A stretch of DNA of 64,000 nucleotides from Sphingomonas lutea (GTDB lineage Bacteria > Pseudomonadota > Alphaproteobacteria > Sphingomonadales > Sphingomonadaceae): the NCBI RefSeq assembly GCF_014396785.1, contig NZ_CP060718.1:2353655-2417654 (forward strand). The letters run 5' to 3'. The notes beneath the pieces were generated by a model. The model was not told the DNA's origin. It worked only from the letters and a program-made list of their open reading frames with translations, and searched no databases. Each line of letters opens with the position of its first letter. Position 1 is the first letter of the stretch. The position numbers were made by a program, and so were the translations under genes. Positions 14,983 to 24,089 of the stretch are shown here, piece after piece.

Positions 14983-15945
14983 TTACACGTCCAGGCCGGC
15001 GCGCGGGTTCCCGCCGCCGCTCCAGCTTTCGGCGAAACGCTGCAGTGCGGCGTCGTTGGGGGGCAGGTCGATGTCGAGCGTCACCAACAGGTCGCCGCGC
15101 TTGCCGTCCTTGCGCGTGAAGCCGCGGCCCTTGAGGCGCAGCACCTTGCCCGATGTCGTGCCCTTGGGCACCGTCAGCATCACCGGCCCTTCGGGCGTCG
15201 GCGCTTTGATCTTGGCGCCGAGCACCGCTTCCTTGAGCGTGACTGGCAGCGTCAAGCGGATGTCGTCGCCGTCGCGCGTGAAATGCTTGTGTGGCGCGAT
15301 GTCGATCGTGACGATGGCGTCGCCGCGCCCGCCCGGCCCGTCCTCGCCCTTGCCCGATATGCGGATGCGCGTGCCATGCTCGACGCCCTTCGGCAGCTTG
15401 AGGTCGATCGCCTTGCCGTCGCCGAGCGTGATGCGCTGCGGCGTCAGCGCCACCGCATCGACGAATGCGATTTTCAAGCGATAGCTGACGTCGGCGCCCT
15501 TCTGCGGCGCGCGCTGGCGCTGGCGGAATCCCCCGAAGCCGCCCTGACCTGGCCGCCCGCGCCCGCTCGCCGCGGCACCGAACAGGCCTTCGAACAGATC
15601 GCTGAGGTCGGCGGTGTCGGCGCCGCCGAAATTGAAATTCTCGAATCCTTCCGGCGTGCCGCCGGGGCGCGGCCCGCCCCTGGAGTAGCCGCCGAACCCG
15701 CCGCCGAACGGCATCTTGGGGTTGCCGTCCTCGTCGATCTCGCCGCGGTCGTAGCGCGCGCGCTTGTCCTTGTCGGACAGCAGGTCATAGGCCGCGGTCA
15801 CTTCGCCGAAGCGCTTGGCGGCATCGGGATTGTCCTGGTTGCGATCGGGGTGGAGCTGCTTGGCGAGGCTGCGGTACGCCTTCTTGATTTCGTCGTCGCT
15901 CGCGCCGCGCTGAATGCCGAGCCGTTGATAAAGGTCGAGTGCCAT
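14983..15945 (-). CDS. DnaJ C-terminal domain chaperone, CbpA/class II type
   Basis: The product is 320 residues. A J-domain at 1-70 carries HPD at 32-34; a Gly/Phe-rich linker (about 78-150) follows; then come two C-terminal beta domains (VSYRLKIAFVDAVALT, GTRIRISGKGEDG, VTLKEAVLGAKIKAPTPEG). There is no CxxCxGxG zinc finger, so this is the CbpA-like type II co-chaperone, not canonical DnaJ. It stimulates DnaK ATPase and delivers substrates. It is transcribed in the same direction as the YihY-like gene, with about 50 bp between. Confidence 0.92.
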   Translation of the reverse strand: MALDLYQRLGIQRGASDDEIKKAYRSLAKQLHPDRNQDNPDAAKRFGEVTAAYDLLSDKDKRARYDRGEIDEDGNPKMPFGGGFGGYSRGGPRPGGTPEGFENFNFGGADTADLSDLFEGLFGAAASGRGRPGQGGFGGFRQRQRAPQKGADVSYRLKIAFVDAVALTPQRITLGDGKAIDLKLPKGVEHGTRIRISGKGEDGPGGRGDAIVTIDIAPHKHFTRDGDDIRLTLPVTLKEAVLGAKIKAPTPEGPVMLTVPKGTTSGKVLRLKGRGFTRKDGKRGDLLVTLDIDLPPNDAALQRFAESWSGGGNPRAGLDV

Positions 15946-16042
15946 TGCCGCTCACATGCCGGAACCGTGTCGGCCTGACCAGATGGGTTGGCGCTGCGGG
16001 CCGGCAAGGGCCTGGCGCGGGGACTTCTCTCGCTAGCCCCAG

Positions 16043-17314
16043 CTACCGCGTCAGATCCGACGGCAGGGTCGGCTCGCTCAGCAATTGCGTCATCCGCGCC
16101 CAGCGCACAGCCGGGGCGGTTCCTGCCCGCTCGACGCTGGCGCGCACCATGTCATGACCCAGTCCGTAATTGATCACGTAGCTGCGATATTGCTTGATGA
16201 ACGACAGCGATTTTTCGGCCCGTTCCCTGGACAGCAACTGATAGCGCTGGAGCAGCGCAACCGCCGTCGGATCGTCGATCCGCCCCTCAAGATAGTCGCG
16301 CGCGATCGTGAAGCGCGCGCCGGAGAGGGCTTTCAGCGCATTCTGGAGCTTGGCGTAAGCCGCTGCGTCGGCCGTCGCGATGCCGGCAAGAGGGTAGAGC
16401 GCCCGGGTCTCGAACGCCAATTTTTCGTCGCCCGGAAAGGCGAGCTCGATGCCGTAATTGGCCGATCCTTCGGCCAGCAGGGATTGCGGCGAGTACAGCG
16501 GATACATGCTGAATTCGATCCAGTTGCGGCCGCGAGTCAGCTTCTGCTCAAGCAAGGCGTTGAGCACATGGTGCCCGGGGTAACCCTCGTGACAGCCAAG
16601 ATCGAGCGCGCGGTCGATTCGGCTCGGAAGGTCGGTGTTGATCTCGATCCGGCTGTGCGCATTGCCTTGGTAATAATTGTAGCCGCCCCAGCTTTTGCCG
16701 GTGACGAAGGCCAAATCGAAGCGCTCATGCGCTGGCAGCGCGATGTGCCGCAGCGTACGGCGCCGGCATTCGGCGATGGCCGCGTCGAACACCGTCTTGA
16801 GCTTGTCGCTCGGGATCACGAAGCGATTCGAAAAATTCTCGACGCGATCGGGCAAGGCACCGGTTCCCGGGACTAACTCCTCGATGCCGGCAACGATCGG
16901 ATCGTAGCTTGCCAGCGGGCGAATTTCCGGGCGGACGCCAAAAAGTCCCTCGGCCTCGTCCACGAACGACAGCTTCTCGCCCCGCATCATTCGCAGCCGC
17001 GTTTCCGCCGCCGTCAATTGCGCTTCGAGGAACCGGGCTCGGCGCGTGTCGAGGTCGTTGCCGGTGGCGAGCGCGGCCGCGCGTTTGCGCAAGGCCGCGA
17101 CCTTGGCCGAAAGCGCCTCCAGGCTCAGCTTGGCCGCATCGGCCTTGGCCGCAGCTTGGAGTTCGGGAGGCCCATAATAGGCATCGATGTACCCCTCCTC
17201 CTTCTCGCCGATCGTCAGGCTGGTGAGGACGTAATCGCGCGCCAGGGCGTCCAGGCTGTCGGACGGCGAACGATCACAGCCGGCTACGATGACCAGCAGG
17301 GCGAAGGCAAGCAA
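16043..17314 (-). CDS. DUF885-family lipoprotein, putative metallopeptidase
   Basis: The product is 423 residues from a TTG start. The N-terminus has a lipobox (LVIVAGC, Cys at 13), suggesting a lipid-anchored periplasmic protein. The zinc-binding signature HEGYPGHH is present (a thermolysin-like HExxxHH variant used by DUF885), with a downstream AEGSANYGIELAF segment offering the third ligand. The family is annotated as probable dipeptidase or carboxypeptidase-like; substrates are unknown. No ATG is available before the hydrophobic segment, so the start is uncertain. It is divergent from pdxH. Confidence 0.85.
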   Translation of the reverse strand: MLAFALLVIVAGCDRSPSDSLDALARDYVLTSLTIGEKEEGYIDAYYGPPELQAAAKADAAKLSLEALSAKVAALRKRAAALATGNDLDTRRARFLEAQLTAAETRLRMMRGEKLSFVDEAEGLFGVRPEIRPLASYDPIVAGIEELVPGTGALPDRVENFSNRFVIPSDKLKTVFDAAIAECRRRTLRHIALPAHERFDLAFVTGKSWGGYNYYQGNAHSRIEINTDLPSRIDRALDLGCHEGYPGHHVLNALLEQKLTRGRNWIEFSMYPLYSPQSLLAEGSANYGIELAFPGDEKLAFETRALYPLAGIATADAAAYAKLQNALKALSGARFTIARDYLEGRIDDPTAVALLQRYQLLSRERAEKSLSFIKQYRSYVINYGLGHDMVRASVERAGTAPAVRWARMTQLLSEPTLPSDLTR

Positions 17315-17458
17315 TGCGCGGAAGATCGGCTGGCTCCCTGAATTAGGCTGCGCGGGAAAATCGCACCGAGCCTAACAGCTGCGCCACTGGCCGCAATGGG
17401 TAGGAGGCGAACGTCCCCCCGCTTGAAGCCGCCGTCGCCGCGGCGCTAAGGCTCGGGC

Positions 17459-18034
17459 GTGGCCGACCCCTTTGCCCTGTTCGACACGTGGTTCGCCCAG
17501 GCGCGGGCGGCGGAGGTCAACGATCCCGAAGCGATGGCGTTGGCGACGGCGGACGCATATGGCCTGCCGTCGGTGCGGATGGTTCTGCTGAAAGGGCATG
17601 GGCCCGGCGGCTTCACCTTTTACACCAACGAACAGAGCGCCAAGGGGCAACAGCTCTCGGCCAACCCGCAGGCAGCCTTGCTCTTCCACTGGAAATCCCT
17701 GCGCCGGCAGGTGCGCGCCGAAGGGGCCGTGGAGCGCGTGTCGGACGTCGAGGCCGACGCCTATTTCGCCTCGCGCGGGCGGGAGTCGCAGCTCGGCGCC
17801 TGGGCGTCGGACCAGTCACGGCCGCTCGACAACCGCGAAACGTTCGAACGGCGGTTCGCGGAGATGCAGGCGCACTTCGAGGGCGGCGACGTGCCGCGTC
17901 CGCCGCATTGGGGCGGCTTCCGCTTGGTGCCCGAGCGTATCGAATTCTGGAGCGACCGCCCGCACCGCCTGCATGAGCGTCGTCTGTTCACAAGCAGCGG
18001 CGACGGCTGGTCCGAAGGCTTGCTTTACCCGTGA
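17459..18034 (+). CDS. pdxH: Pyridoxamine 5'-phosphate oxidase
   Basis: The product is 191 residues from a GTG start (MADPFALFDTWFAQA). FMN- and PLP-binding landmarks are present: LPSVRMVLLKGHGPGGFTFYTNEQSAKG, AALLFHWKSLRRQVR, SRGRESQLGAWAS and the C-terminal RPHRLHERRLF. It oxidises PNP/PMP to PLP in the cytoplasm. It starts a plus-strand run of five genes with four-base overlaps at each junction once a downstream frameshift is corrected. The pdxH stop overlaps the start of the next gene in GTGA. Confidence 0.95.
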   Translation: MADPFALFDTWFAQARAAEVNDPEAMALATADAYGLPSVRMVLLKGHGPGGFTFYTNEQSAKGQQLSANPQAALLFHWKSLRRQVRAEGAVERVSDVEADAYFASRGRESQLGAWASDQSRPLDNRETFERRFAEMQAHFEGGDVPRPPHWGGFRLVPERIEFWSDRPHRLHERRLFTSSGDGWSEGLLYP

Positions 18035-19002
18035 CCCAGACGGCCACCGGCGCCGACCGCGCGAAGCTGACCTTCCGCGCCGCACTGGCAAGCAGCGCGA
18101 TGGCGATCACCCTTATCGGCCTCAAAAGCTGGGCGGCGCTGCAGACATCGTCGATGGCCATGCTCGGCTCGCTCGCCGACAGCGGGCTCGACCTCATTGC
18201 CAGCCTGGTCGTGCTGCTCGGCGTGCGTATCGCGGCGCAGCCGGCCGACGACGACCATCGCTTTGGGCACGGCAAGGCGGAAGCGCTCGCCTCGCTTGTG
18301 CAGGTGATCCTCATCACCCTTTCGGCCTTGTTCATCGGCTTCCGCTCGATTCAACGGATGATCAGCGGGGCGGAGACCGCGCAAGCCGAGCTGGGTATCA
18401 CGGTGTCGCTGGTCGCGATGGCGTTGACTGTCGCTCTCATCACCTACCAGCGCCATGTCGTGCGCCGTACCGGATCGCTCGCGATCGGCACCGACCGGCT
18501 GCATTACGCGTCGGACCTGCTGCTCAACGGATCGGTCATCGCCGCGCTGGTGCTCGATCAATATCTTGCGATCACCGGCGCGGACGCGGTGTTCGGGCTG
18601 CTCATTGCCGGCTGGCTCGCATTCGGCGCGTGGAGCGCGTCGACTCATTCGCTCGACCAGTTGATGGATAAGGAATGGCCCGCCGACCTGCGCGCGCGCT
18701 TCCTTGCCGCGACCAGGGAATATCCCGAACTCGCCGGCCTCCACGACTTCCGCACCCGCACCAGCGGCAACGTGTATTTCGCGCAATTCCACGTCTGGGT
18801 GCCGGGCGACTGGACCGTGCAGCACGCGCATGACCGCCTCGACCGCGTCGAGGAGGCGTTGCAGGCGCGCTTTCCGGGCACCGAAATCCTGATTCACCTC
18901 GACCCCGAAGGGCAGACCGACCGCGAAACGCTTTTGCCCCCGAAATCACGGAGCGCGCGACATGACCAGCCTGCCCTTCTTCCAGGTCGACGCCTTCGTT
19001 GA
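18031..19002 (+). CDS. Cation diffusion facilitator transporter, FieF type (apparent C-terminal frameshift)
   Basis: As read the product is 323 residues. Six transmembrane segments span residues 15-210. The metal-site motifs are visible: SLADSGLDLIAS in TM2, DDHRFGHGKAEALASL in the TM2-TM3 loop and the HYASDLLLNG motif in TM5. The cytoplasmic C-terminal domain (VYFAQFHVWVPGDWTVQHAHDRLD) is also present. These define a FieF/YiiP-like divalent-cation/H+ antiporter. The last residues after LLPP differ from the family. One extra C in the five-C run at 18937-18941 gives LLPPEITERAT and a TGA at 18963-18965 that overlaps the next ATG, for 311 residues. The start is a GTG overlapping the pdxH stop. 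Confidence 0.92.
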   Translation: MTQTATGADRAKLTFRAALASSAMAITLIGLKSWAALQTSSMAMLGSLADSGLDLIASLVVLLGVRIAAQPADDDHRFGHGKAEALASLVQVILITLSALFIGFRSIQRMISGAETAQAELGITVSLVAMALTVALITYQRHVVRRTGSLAIGTDRLHYASDLLLNGSVIAALVLDQYLAITGADAVFGLLIAGWLAFGAWSASTHSLDQLMDKEWPADLRARFLAATREYPELAGLHDFRTRTSGNVYFAQFHVWVPGDWTVQHAHDRLDRVEEALQARFPGTEILIHLDPEGQTDRETLLPPKSRSARHDQPALLPGRRLR

Positions 19003-19744
19003 GGGCCCGCTGAGCGGCAATCCGGCGGCGGTCATGCCGCTCGACCGCTGGCTCGACGACGATCTGATGCAGGCGGTCGCGGCCGAGAATAACCTCAGCG
19101 AAACCGCCTTCACCGTCGCCAGCGAGGCCGACGACGCAGATTATGAGCTGCGCTGGTTCACGCCCGAGCGCGAGGTCGGGATGTGCGGCCACGCGACGAT
19201 GGCCAGCGGGCACATCCTGATCACCGGAAAACAGGTCCGCTTCGCGACGCGCAAGGCGGGCGTGCTCACCGTCCGCCGCGCCGGCGAGGGGCTCGAGCTC
19301 GATTTGCCTGCCTGGCATCCGCAGCCGGCGCGCGACGATGCCGTGCTCGAGGCGCTCGGCGTTAGCGGCGAAACCTTCCGCGCGGACGGCGCCGAGGCTG
19401 TGCTCATCGTCATGCTCGATAGCGAAGAGGCGGTCCGCGCGGTCGCGCCCGCCTACGCCGCGCTGCGCAAGATCGACGCCCTCGTCATCGTCACCGCGCC
19501 GGGCGACGAGCAGGACATCGCCAGCCGTGTCTTCGCCGCCAATGTCGGGATCGACGAGGATCCAGTGACCGGCGCCGCACATGCCGCGCTCGTGCCCTTC
19601 TGGGCCGAGCGGCTGGGGCGCAAGCGCTTCACCGCGCTCCAGGCGAGCAAGCGCCGCGGCCTGCTCGACTGCCGGCTGGAGGGGGATCGGGTGGTGCTTG
19701 GCGGGCGCTGCCACACGGTCATCGTCGGGCAGTTCCAGCTTTGA
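18962..19744 (+). CDS. PhzF-family isomerase
   Basis: The product is 260 residues with the PhzF/diaminopimelate-epimerase-like double fold. Landmarks are FFQVDAFVEGPLSGNPAAV at the N-terminus, NNLSETAFT (the catalytic Glu is in SET), LRWFTPEREVGMCGHATMA and IDEDPVTGAAHAAL. Members isomerise small acids, but most, including E. coli YddE, have no assigned substrate. It is coupled at both ends, by ATGA with the corrected CDF gene upstream and by TTGA with the permease downstream. Confidence 0.92.
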   Translation: MTSLPFFQVDAFVEGPLSGNPAAVMPLDRWLDDDLMQAVAAENNLSETAFTVASEADDADYELRWFTPEREVGMCGHATMASGHILITGKQVRFATRKAGVLTVRRAGEGLELDLPAWHPQPARDDAVLEALGVSGETFRADGAEAVLIVMLDSEEAVRAVAPAYAALRKIDALVIVTAPGDEQDIASRVFAANVGIDEDPVTGAAHAALVPFWAERLGRKRFTALQASKRRGLLDCRLEGDRVVLGGRCHTVIVGQFQL

Positions 19745-21012
19745 ACGACACGCCGCCGCGCCTGGAGCGCCGCATCGGGCTCGGCGGCGCGGTGATGCTG
19801 TCGTTCAACGGCGCGGTCGGCGCGGCCATTTTTGCGCTGCCGGCGACGCTTGCGGCAGACTTCGGCGCCTTTTCGCCTTGGCTGTTTCCGCTGATCGCGA
19901 TCGGGGCCATGCTGGTCATCTGGCCCTTTTCGCGCAGCGTCGCCGCCTTTCCGGAAAGCGGCGGCCCCGCGACCTACGGACGTGCCTTCGGACGATTCGC
20001 GGGGTTCGAGCTGGGCTGGATTTTCTACGTCGCGCGCGCCGCCGCCTTTGCCGCCAACGCCAATGTCCTCATCGCCTATCTCGGCCGCTGGGTGCCCGCG
20101 GTTGAGCAGGGCGTCATTCGCGCTTCCATCCTTGCCGTCGTCACGCTCGGCTTGGCCATCGCCAACCTCGTCGGGGTCGAGCGCGCGCTGCGCCTGCTCG
20201 CCGGGCTGACCTTGCTCAAGGCGCTGCCGCTGCTCATCGCGGCGCTGGCGGCGCTGGTGCTGTTCGCGCCGATCCCCGCGCCGGGCGCCCCGCCCGCCCT
20301 GTCCGAGTTCGAGGCCGGCGCCCTGCTCGTCTTCTACGCGTTCGTCGGATTCGAAAATCTCGTCGTTCCGGCGGGTGAGACCAAGCAGCCTGCGACGACG
20401 CTCCCGCGTGCGATCCTGCTGTCGATCCTCGTTACGACCACGCTCTACTTCCTCGTCCAGCTCGCCTTCGTCACCATGTTCCCCACTGGCGGCGCGGATG
20501 CCGATGCGCCGCTGATCGACCTCGGCCGCCGCCTCGCCGGTCCAGCCGGCGCGGCAATCCTGATGGTCGCCGCCATCTCTTCGCTCGGCGGCAATCTGCA
20601 CGGCATTATGGCCGCAGTCCCGCGAGTCACCTCGGCAATGGGCGAGCGCGGCGACCTCCCCGCCTGGTTCGCCCGCGTGCAGCGCAAATATCAGACGCCC
20701 GCCAACTCGATCCTGTTCTTCGCCTTGTTTGCCGGCACGCTCGCGGTCAGCGGCAGCTTCGTCTGGTTGGCGGTGGTGAGCACGCTGGCGCGGATGATCA
20801 TCTATGCCGTGACCATCGCCGCTTTGCCTCGTGCGCCGGGCAAGCCGCGCGTGACGGCGGGACATTGGGCGATCGGTGCGGCCGGCATCCTGGTTTGCGT
20901 CTGGGCCGCCGCGCAGGCCGACGCCAAGGCATGGCTGACGCTCGGCATTCTGTCTGTCGCAGGCGTGCTGCTCTACGCCCTGGCCACATTCGCGCGAGGC
21001 AAGACGCCATGA
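19741..21012 (+). CDS. APC-superfamily amino acid permease
   Basis: The product is 423 residues, starting at a TTG that overlaps the PhzF stop (TTGA). It has about twelve hydrophobic segments. The N-terminal GLGGAVMLSFNGAVGAAIFALP is the unwound TM1 substrate site typical of APC transporters, and FPESGGPATYGRAFG follows. FVGFENLVVPAGETKQP in the middle is the TM6/TM7 signature. It likely imports or exchanges an amino acid or amine across the inner membrane; specificity cannot be read. It overlaps the next gene in ATGA. Confidence 0.9.
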   Translation: MNDTPPRLERRIGLGGAVMLSFNGAVGAAIFALPATLAADFGAFSPWLFPLIAIGAMLVIWPFSRSVAAFPESGGPATYGRAFGRFAGFELGWIFYVARAAAFAANANVLIAYLGRWVPAVEQGVIRASILAVVTLGLAIANLVGVERALRLLAGLTLLKALPLLIAALAALVLFAPIPAPGAPPALSEFEAGALLVFYAFVGFENLVVPAGETKQPATTLPRAILLSILVTTTLYFLVQLAFVTMFPTGGADADAPLIDLGRRLAGPAGAAILMVAAISSLGGNLHGIMAAVPRVTSAMGERGDLPAWFARVQRKYQTPANSILFFALFAGTLAVSGSFVWLAVVSTLARMIIYAVTIAALPRAPGKPRVTAGHWAIGAAGILVCVWAAAQADAKAWLTLGILSVAGVLLYALATFARGKTP

Positions 21013-21479
21013 TCCAGCCGGTCCTTATCGCCCTGGCACTGATGGCGGCCCCCGCTGCAGATCCTGCCGAGCAGGACCGCGCGGCCATCCTTGCCACGAT
21101 CGAACGCATGGAGGCAGCGTGGAATCGCGGCGACTTTCCCGGCTACATGTCCGGCTTCAAGAAGCCCGACGCGGTCTTCGTTTCGGGCGGGCGGTTCCTC
21201 GACGGCTGGCAGGGCCGCCTCGACCAATATGTGCGCGATTATGGCGGCGGGCCCGAGCGTCGCGGCACGCTGAAATTCTACGACATGACGGTCGAGCTTC
21301 TAGCGCCGGATGCGGCGATGCTGGTCGGCAAATATCGCATGGATCGGCCGGGCCGGGTGACCCACGGGATCAACACCCGCCTGTTCCGCAAGATGGGAGG
21401 ACGGTGGCTCATCACCATGAACCACGTGTCCGCCTACGACGAACCGACTAGCGCGCGGTCCGAACGAGGAGCGCGCTGA
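21009..21479 (+). CDS. Secreted NTF2-like (SnoaL/DUF4440) protein
   Basis: The product is 156 residues from the ATG in an ATGA overlap with the permease. The first 17 residues (MIQPVLIALALMAAPAA) look like a signal peptide. The remainder has the NTF2-like layout: an N-terminal helix AILATIERMEAAWNRGDFPGYM, then FVSGGRFLDGWQG, MTVELLAPDAAMLVGKYRM and GRWLITMNHVSAY. Such domains bind small ligands or act as simple enzymes. No catalytic call is possible. Its 3' end overlaps the convergent MetX-like gene by about 32 bp. Confidence 0.8.
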   Translation: MIQPVLIALALMAAPAADPAEQDRAAILATIERMEAAWNRGDFPGYMSGFKKPDAVFVSGGRFLDGWQGRLDQYVRDYGGGPERRGTLKFYDMTVELLAPDAAMLVGKYRMDRPGRVTHGINTRLFRKMGGRWLITMNHVSAYDEPTSARSERGAR

Positions 21480-22542
21480 GGTCGTCCTTCCAAAATTTGG
21501 CCCATGTATGGGTGCTGTGCCCGCGCGTAGCGTCGGTTTCGGGGATTAGCCGAAACGTCGCATTGCCCATCCGCCTGACCGCCTGCGCCGGAAAGCCGAA
21601 GTTGCGCGGGTTGATGAAATCGTCGGCGGAATTGATCCACGTCGTCGGCGCGGTGATGGCTTCCAGTCGCGGCCGCGGATTGTACGTTCGCGACGCGTCG
21701 AGCTGGTAGATGAGGTCGTTGGCGTCAAGCTGCGGCAGGGCGCTTGCCACGCGCTCCTCGGCATTCGCACTGGCCAGCGCCTGCGTCGGATATTCCTTCT
21801 GGAAGTAAAGCGGGGCTGATCCGGCGACGACCAGCAGCGACTGGGCGGTCCGCAGGCCCTGCAGCGGCTGCGCGCCGTAATTGCCGTTCTGCCACGCCGG
21901 ATCGAACTTGATGCCGTTGATCGCCAGCTGCCGCCACATGCGGTTGAGACCGGCGATTTCGACCGGCATGCAGGCCATCGGCATCAGTGCGTCGGCGACG
22001 GCGGGGTGCGTCTGTCCCCAGACGAAGATGTGCATGCAGCCCATCGACGTGCCCATGATCAGCCGCAGCCGCTTGATCCCCAGCCCCTCGGCCAGCATGC
22101 GTCGCTGCGCCTCGACCATGTCGTCATAATCATAATTCGGAAACGCCATCCGCATACCGTCCGACGGCTTCGACGATTTCCCGTGGCCAAGATTGTCGGG
22201 GAGGATGATGAAGTAGCGGCGGATATCGAGTGGCTGACCCGGCCCGTAAAGCTCGTCCGCGAACTGCGGGCGCAGGAACTGCTCGGCGCTTCCGCCGGTG
22301 CCGTGGAGCACCATCACGGCATTGTCGATTTCGCCACGCCCATTGCGCCGCGGCTGACCCAGCGTGAGATAACGCATGCGAAGCTGCGGCAGGCGCTGGC
22401 CCGAACGGAATGCAAAGTCCTTGAGGACGACCGTGCCTTCGCTCGTCGCCCAGCTCTTGGCTGCGGGCGCGGCGGGTTGCGCGGCGGCGGCGGGGGTTGC
22501 CGCGAGCGCGGCGGCAATCAGCAGGAGAATCGGAAGTTTCAT
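21448..22542 (-). CDS. Exported MetX-like alpha/beta hydrolase
   Basis: From the ATG at 22542 the product is 364 residues with a signal peptide (MKLPILLLIAAALAATPAAAA). The fold and motifs are those of the homoserine O-acetyltransferase (MetX) branch: LRMRYLTLGQP, AVMVLHGTGGSAEQF, FIILPDNLGHGKSSKP, the nucleophile elbow GTSMGCMH, NSADDFINP (Asp) and ATRGHSTH (His). True MetX is cytosolic, so an exported member more likely hydrolyses esters or transfers acyl groups in the periplasm. The upstream in-frame start at 22806 would overlap mnmA heavily and is rejected. Confidence 0.85.
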   Translation of the reverse strand: MKLPILLLIAAALAATPAAAAQPAAPAAKSWATSEGTVVLKDFAFRSGQRLPQLRMRYLTLGQPRRNGRGEIDNAVMVLHGTGGSAEQFLRPQFADELYGPGQPLDIRRYFIILPDNLGHGKSSKPSDGMRMAFPNYDYDDMVEAQRRMLAEGLGIKRLRLIMGTSMGCMHIFVWGQTHPAVADALMPMACMPVEIAGLNRMWRQLAINGIKFDPAWQNGNYGAQPLQGLRTAQSLLVVAGSAPLYFQKEYPTQALASANAEERVASALPQLDANDLIYQLDASRTYNPRPRLEAITAPTTWINSADDFINPRNFGFPAQAVRRMGNATFRLIPETDATRGHSTHTWAKFWKDDLSALLVRTAR

Positions 22543-22583
22543 CGGGCCAGCTTGTGCGCCAGCGGCCCGCGCGGCGAAAGTGG

Positions 22584-23690
22584 TTAGGCCGCGGCGCGCG
22601 CGTCGGCAGCGACCGTTTCCTCGATCCAGCCGCCGCCGAGCAGCCGCGTCCCGTCGTAAGCAACCGCCGCCTGACCGGGCGCGACGCCATATTCGGGCGC
22701 GGCAAAGCGCACCCAGCCGTCGGCATCCCGAATCGCCGGCACGGGCCGCGCGAGTGAGCGAACCTTGAGCATCACGTCCCGCTGGTCCTCGCCCAGCCAA
22801 TTCCACTCGGCGACGCGCACCGCGGCCACGGCGAGCGCCTGCCGCGGGCCGACGATCAGCCGGCGCTGCGCCGGGTCGATCCCGACCACGTAGAGCGGCT
22901 CGGCCTGCCCGCCGACTTCGATCCCGCGCCGCTGCCCGACGGTGAAATGGACCACCCCGCGATGCTCGCCCAGCACCCGCCCGTCGACATGGACGATCTC
23001 GCCCGGCGCCTCGGTCTCGGGGCGGATGCGCTTGACCAGGCCGGCGTAGTCGCCGTCGGGGACGAAGCAGATGTCCTGGCTATCGGGCTTGGCCGCGACC
23101 TCCAGCCCGACCTCGGCGGCGATGCGCCGCACTTCGGGCTTGGGCAGGTCGCCCAGGGGAAAACGCAGGAAGTCGAGCTGGTCGCGCGTCGTGCCGTAGA
23201 GGAAGTAGCTCTGGTCGCGACGCTCGTCGGCGCCCTTGTGCAGCTCCGCCCTTCCGCCGGCAACGATCCGCCGCACATAATGACCCGTCGCCAGGCAATC
23301 CGCGCCTAGCTCGCGCGCGAAGGCAATCAGGTCGGTAAACTTCACCCCCTGGTTGCACAAGGCGCAGGGAATCGGCGTGCGGCCGTGCGCATATTCCTCG
23401 ACGAACTTGTCGATCACCCCGCTGCGAAAGCGGCTTTCGTAGTCGAGCACATAATGCGCGATGCCGAGCTGCTCGGCGACCTGGCTGGCATCGTAGATGT
23501 CCTGCCCGGCGCAGCAGGCACCGCTGCGCTTCACCGCTTCGCCATGATCGTAAAGCTGGAGCGTCGCCCCGATCACCTCGGCCCCGGTGCGCGCGGCGAG
23601 CGCGGCCGCGACCGAGCTGTCGACGCCGCCGGACATGGCAACGACGATGCGCGCGCGCTCGGGCGCTTCGAGGTCGAAATCGATCTGCAT
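22584..23690 (-). CDS. mnmA: tRNA 2-thiouridine(34) synthase MnmA
   Basis: The product is 368 residues. The PP-loop SGGVDSS begins at residue 20. The catalytic cysteines lie in [13 protein letters not shown] and in [21 protein letters not shown] and [10 protein letters not shown] are further family motifs. It thiolates U34 of Lys, Glu and Gln tRNAs using sulfur relayed to its Cys, in the cytoplasm. The start [22 protein letters not shown] is typical for sphingomonads. It is transcribed ahead of the MetX-like gene on the same strand. Confidence 0.97.
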   Translation of the reverse strand: MQIDFDLEAPERARIVVAMSGGVDSSVAAALAARTGAEVIGATLQLYDHGEAVKRSGACCAGQDIYDASQVAEQLGIAHYVLDYESRFRSGVIDKFVEEYAHGRTPIPCALCNQGVKFTDLIAFARELGADCLATGHYVRRIVAGGRAELHKGADERRDQSYFLYGTTRDQLDFLRFPLGDLPKPEVRRIAAEVGLEVAAKPDSQDICFVPDGDYAGLVKRIRPETEAPGEIVHVDGRVLGEHRGVVHFTVGQRRGIEVGGQAEPLYVVGIDPAQRRLIVGPRQALAVAAVRVAEWNWLGEDQRDVMLKVRSLARPVPAIRDADGWVRFAAPEYGVAPGQAAVAYDGTRLLGGGWIEETVAADARAAA

Positions 23691-23775
23691 AGGATGAGCC
23701 GCGCGTTCTTTACTCGAATTTCACTCATCCCCGCTAGGTCGGGCGTTGCAGGGCAACGAGTGAGGGGATTCCATT

Positions 23776-23979
23776 TTGTCGCGTCACGAGAGGGACTTCC
23801 GCAACAACGTGGAGGCGCCGCTCACCCTTGAAGACCTCACCGCGCTTCTGCGCGGCGAGAAAGGGGGCGACGATCGTGCGCGGCAGGATGCCATCGCTTG
23901 CTACCTGTCGGCCGGTGACGGCTGGCGGGACGCTGTGAAAAAGCTCGGCGGCGCCTTCGCGCCGGGGGCCAAGAGTTAA
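23776..23979 (+). CDS. Small hypothetical protein, 67 aa
   Basis: The frame starts at a TTG (MSRHERDFRNNVEAPLT) with a GAGGGG site about eight bases before. It is soluble and largely helical: LTLEDLTALLRGEKGGDDRARQDAIACYL, then DGWRDAVKKLGGAF. Codon use is normal for the window and it sits alone between mnmA (divergent) and sciP. I do not recognise the family. Position next to sciP is the only clue. Confidence 0.55.
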   Translation: MSRHERDFRNNVEAPLTLEDLTALLRGEKGGDDRARQDAIACYLSAGDGWRDAVKKLGGAFAPGAKS

Positions 23980-23996
23980 AGGAGCGTAAGCCGGGC

Positions 23997-24020
23997 TAAC
24001 CACCGCGTTAACCAGCGCGT
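23997..24020. promoter_or_regulatory. Tandem 12-bp repeat TAACCASCGCGT upstream of sciP
   Basis: Two adjoining units, TAACCACCGCGT and TAACCAGCGCGT, differ at one base. They contain TTAACC, the half-site recognised by CtrA in other alphaproteobacteria. In Caulobacter sciP is part of the CtrA circuit, so a CtrA-type site here is plausible. This is inference. Confidence 0.4.
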
Positions 24021-24089
24021 TTCAGAATATTTTCAACGCCGGGGACTTAAGAAGTCCGCAGTAGCAATGATTAAGCAGGTGTGACGGGA

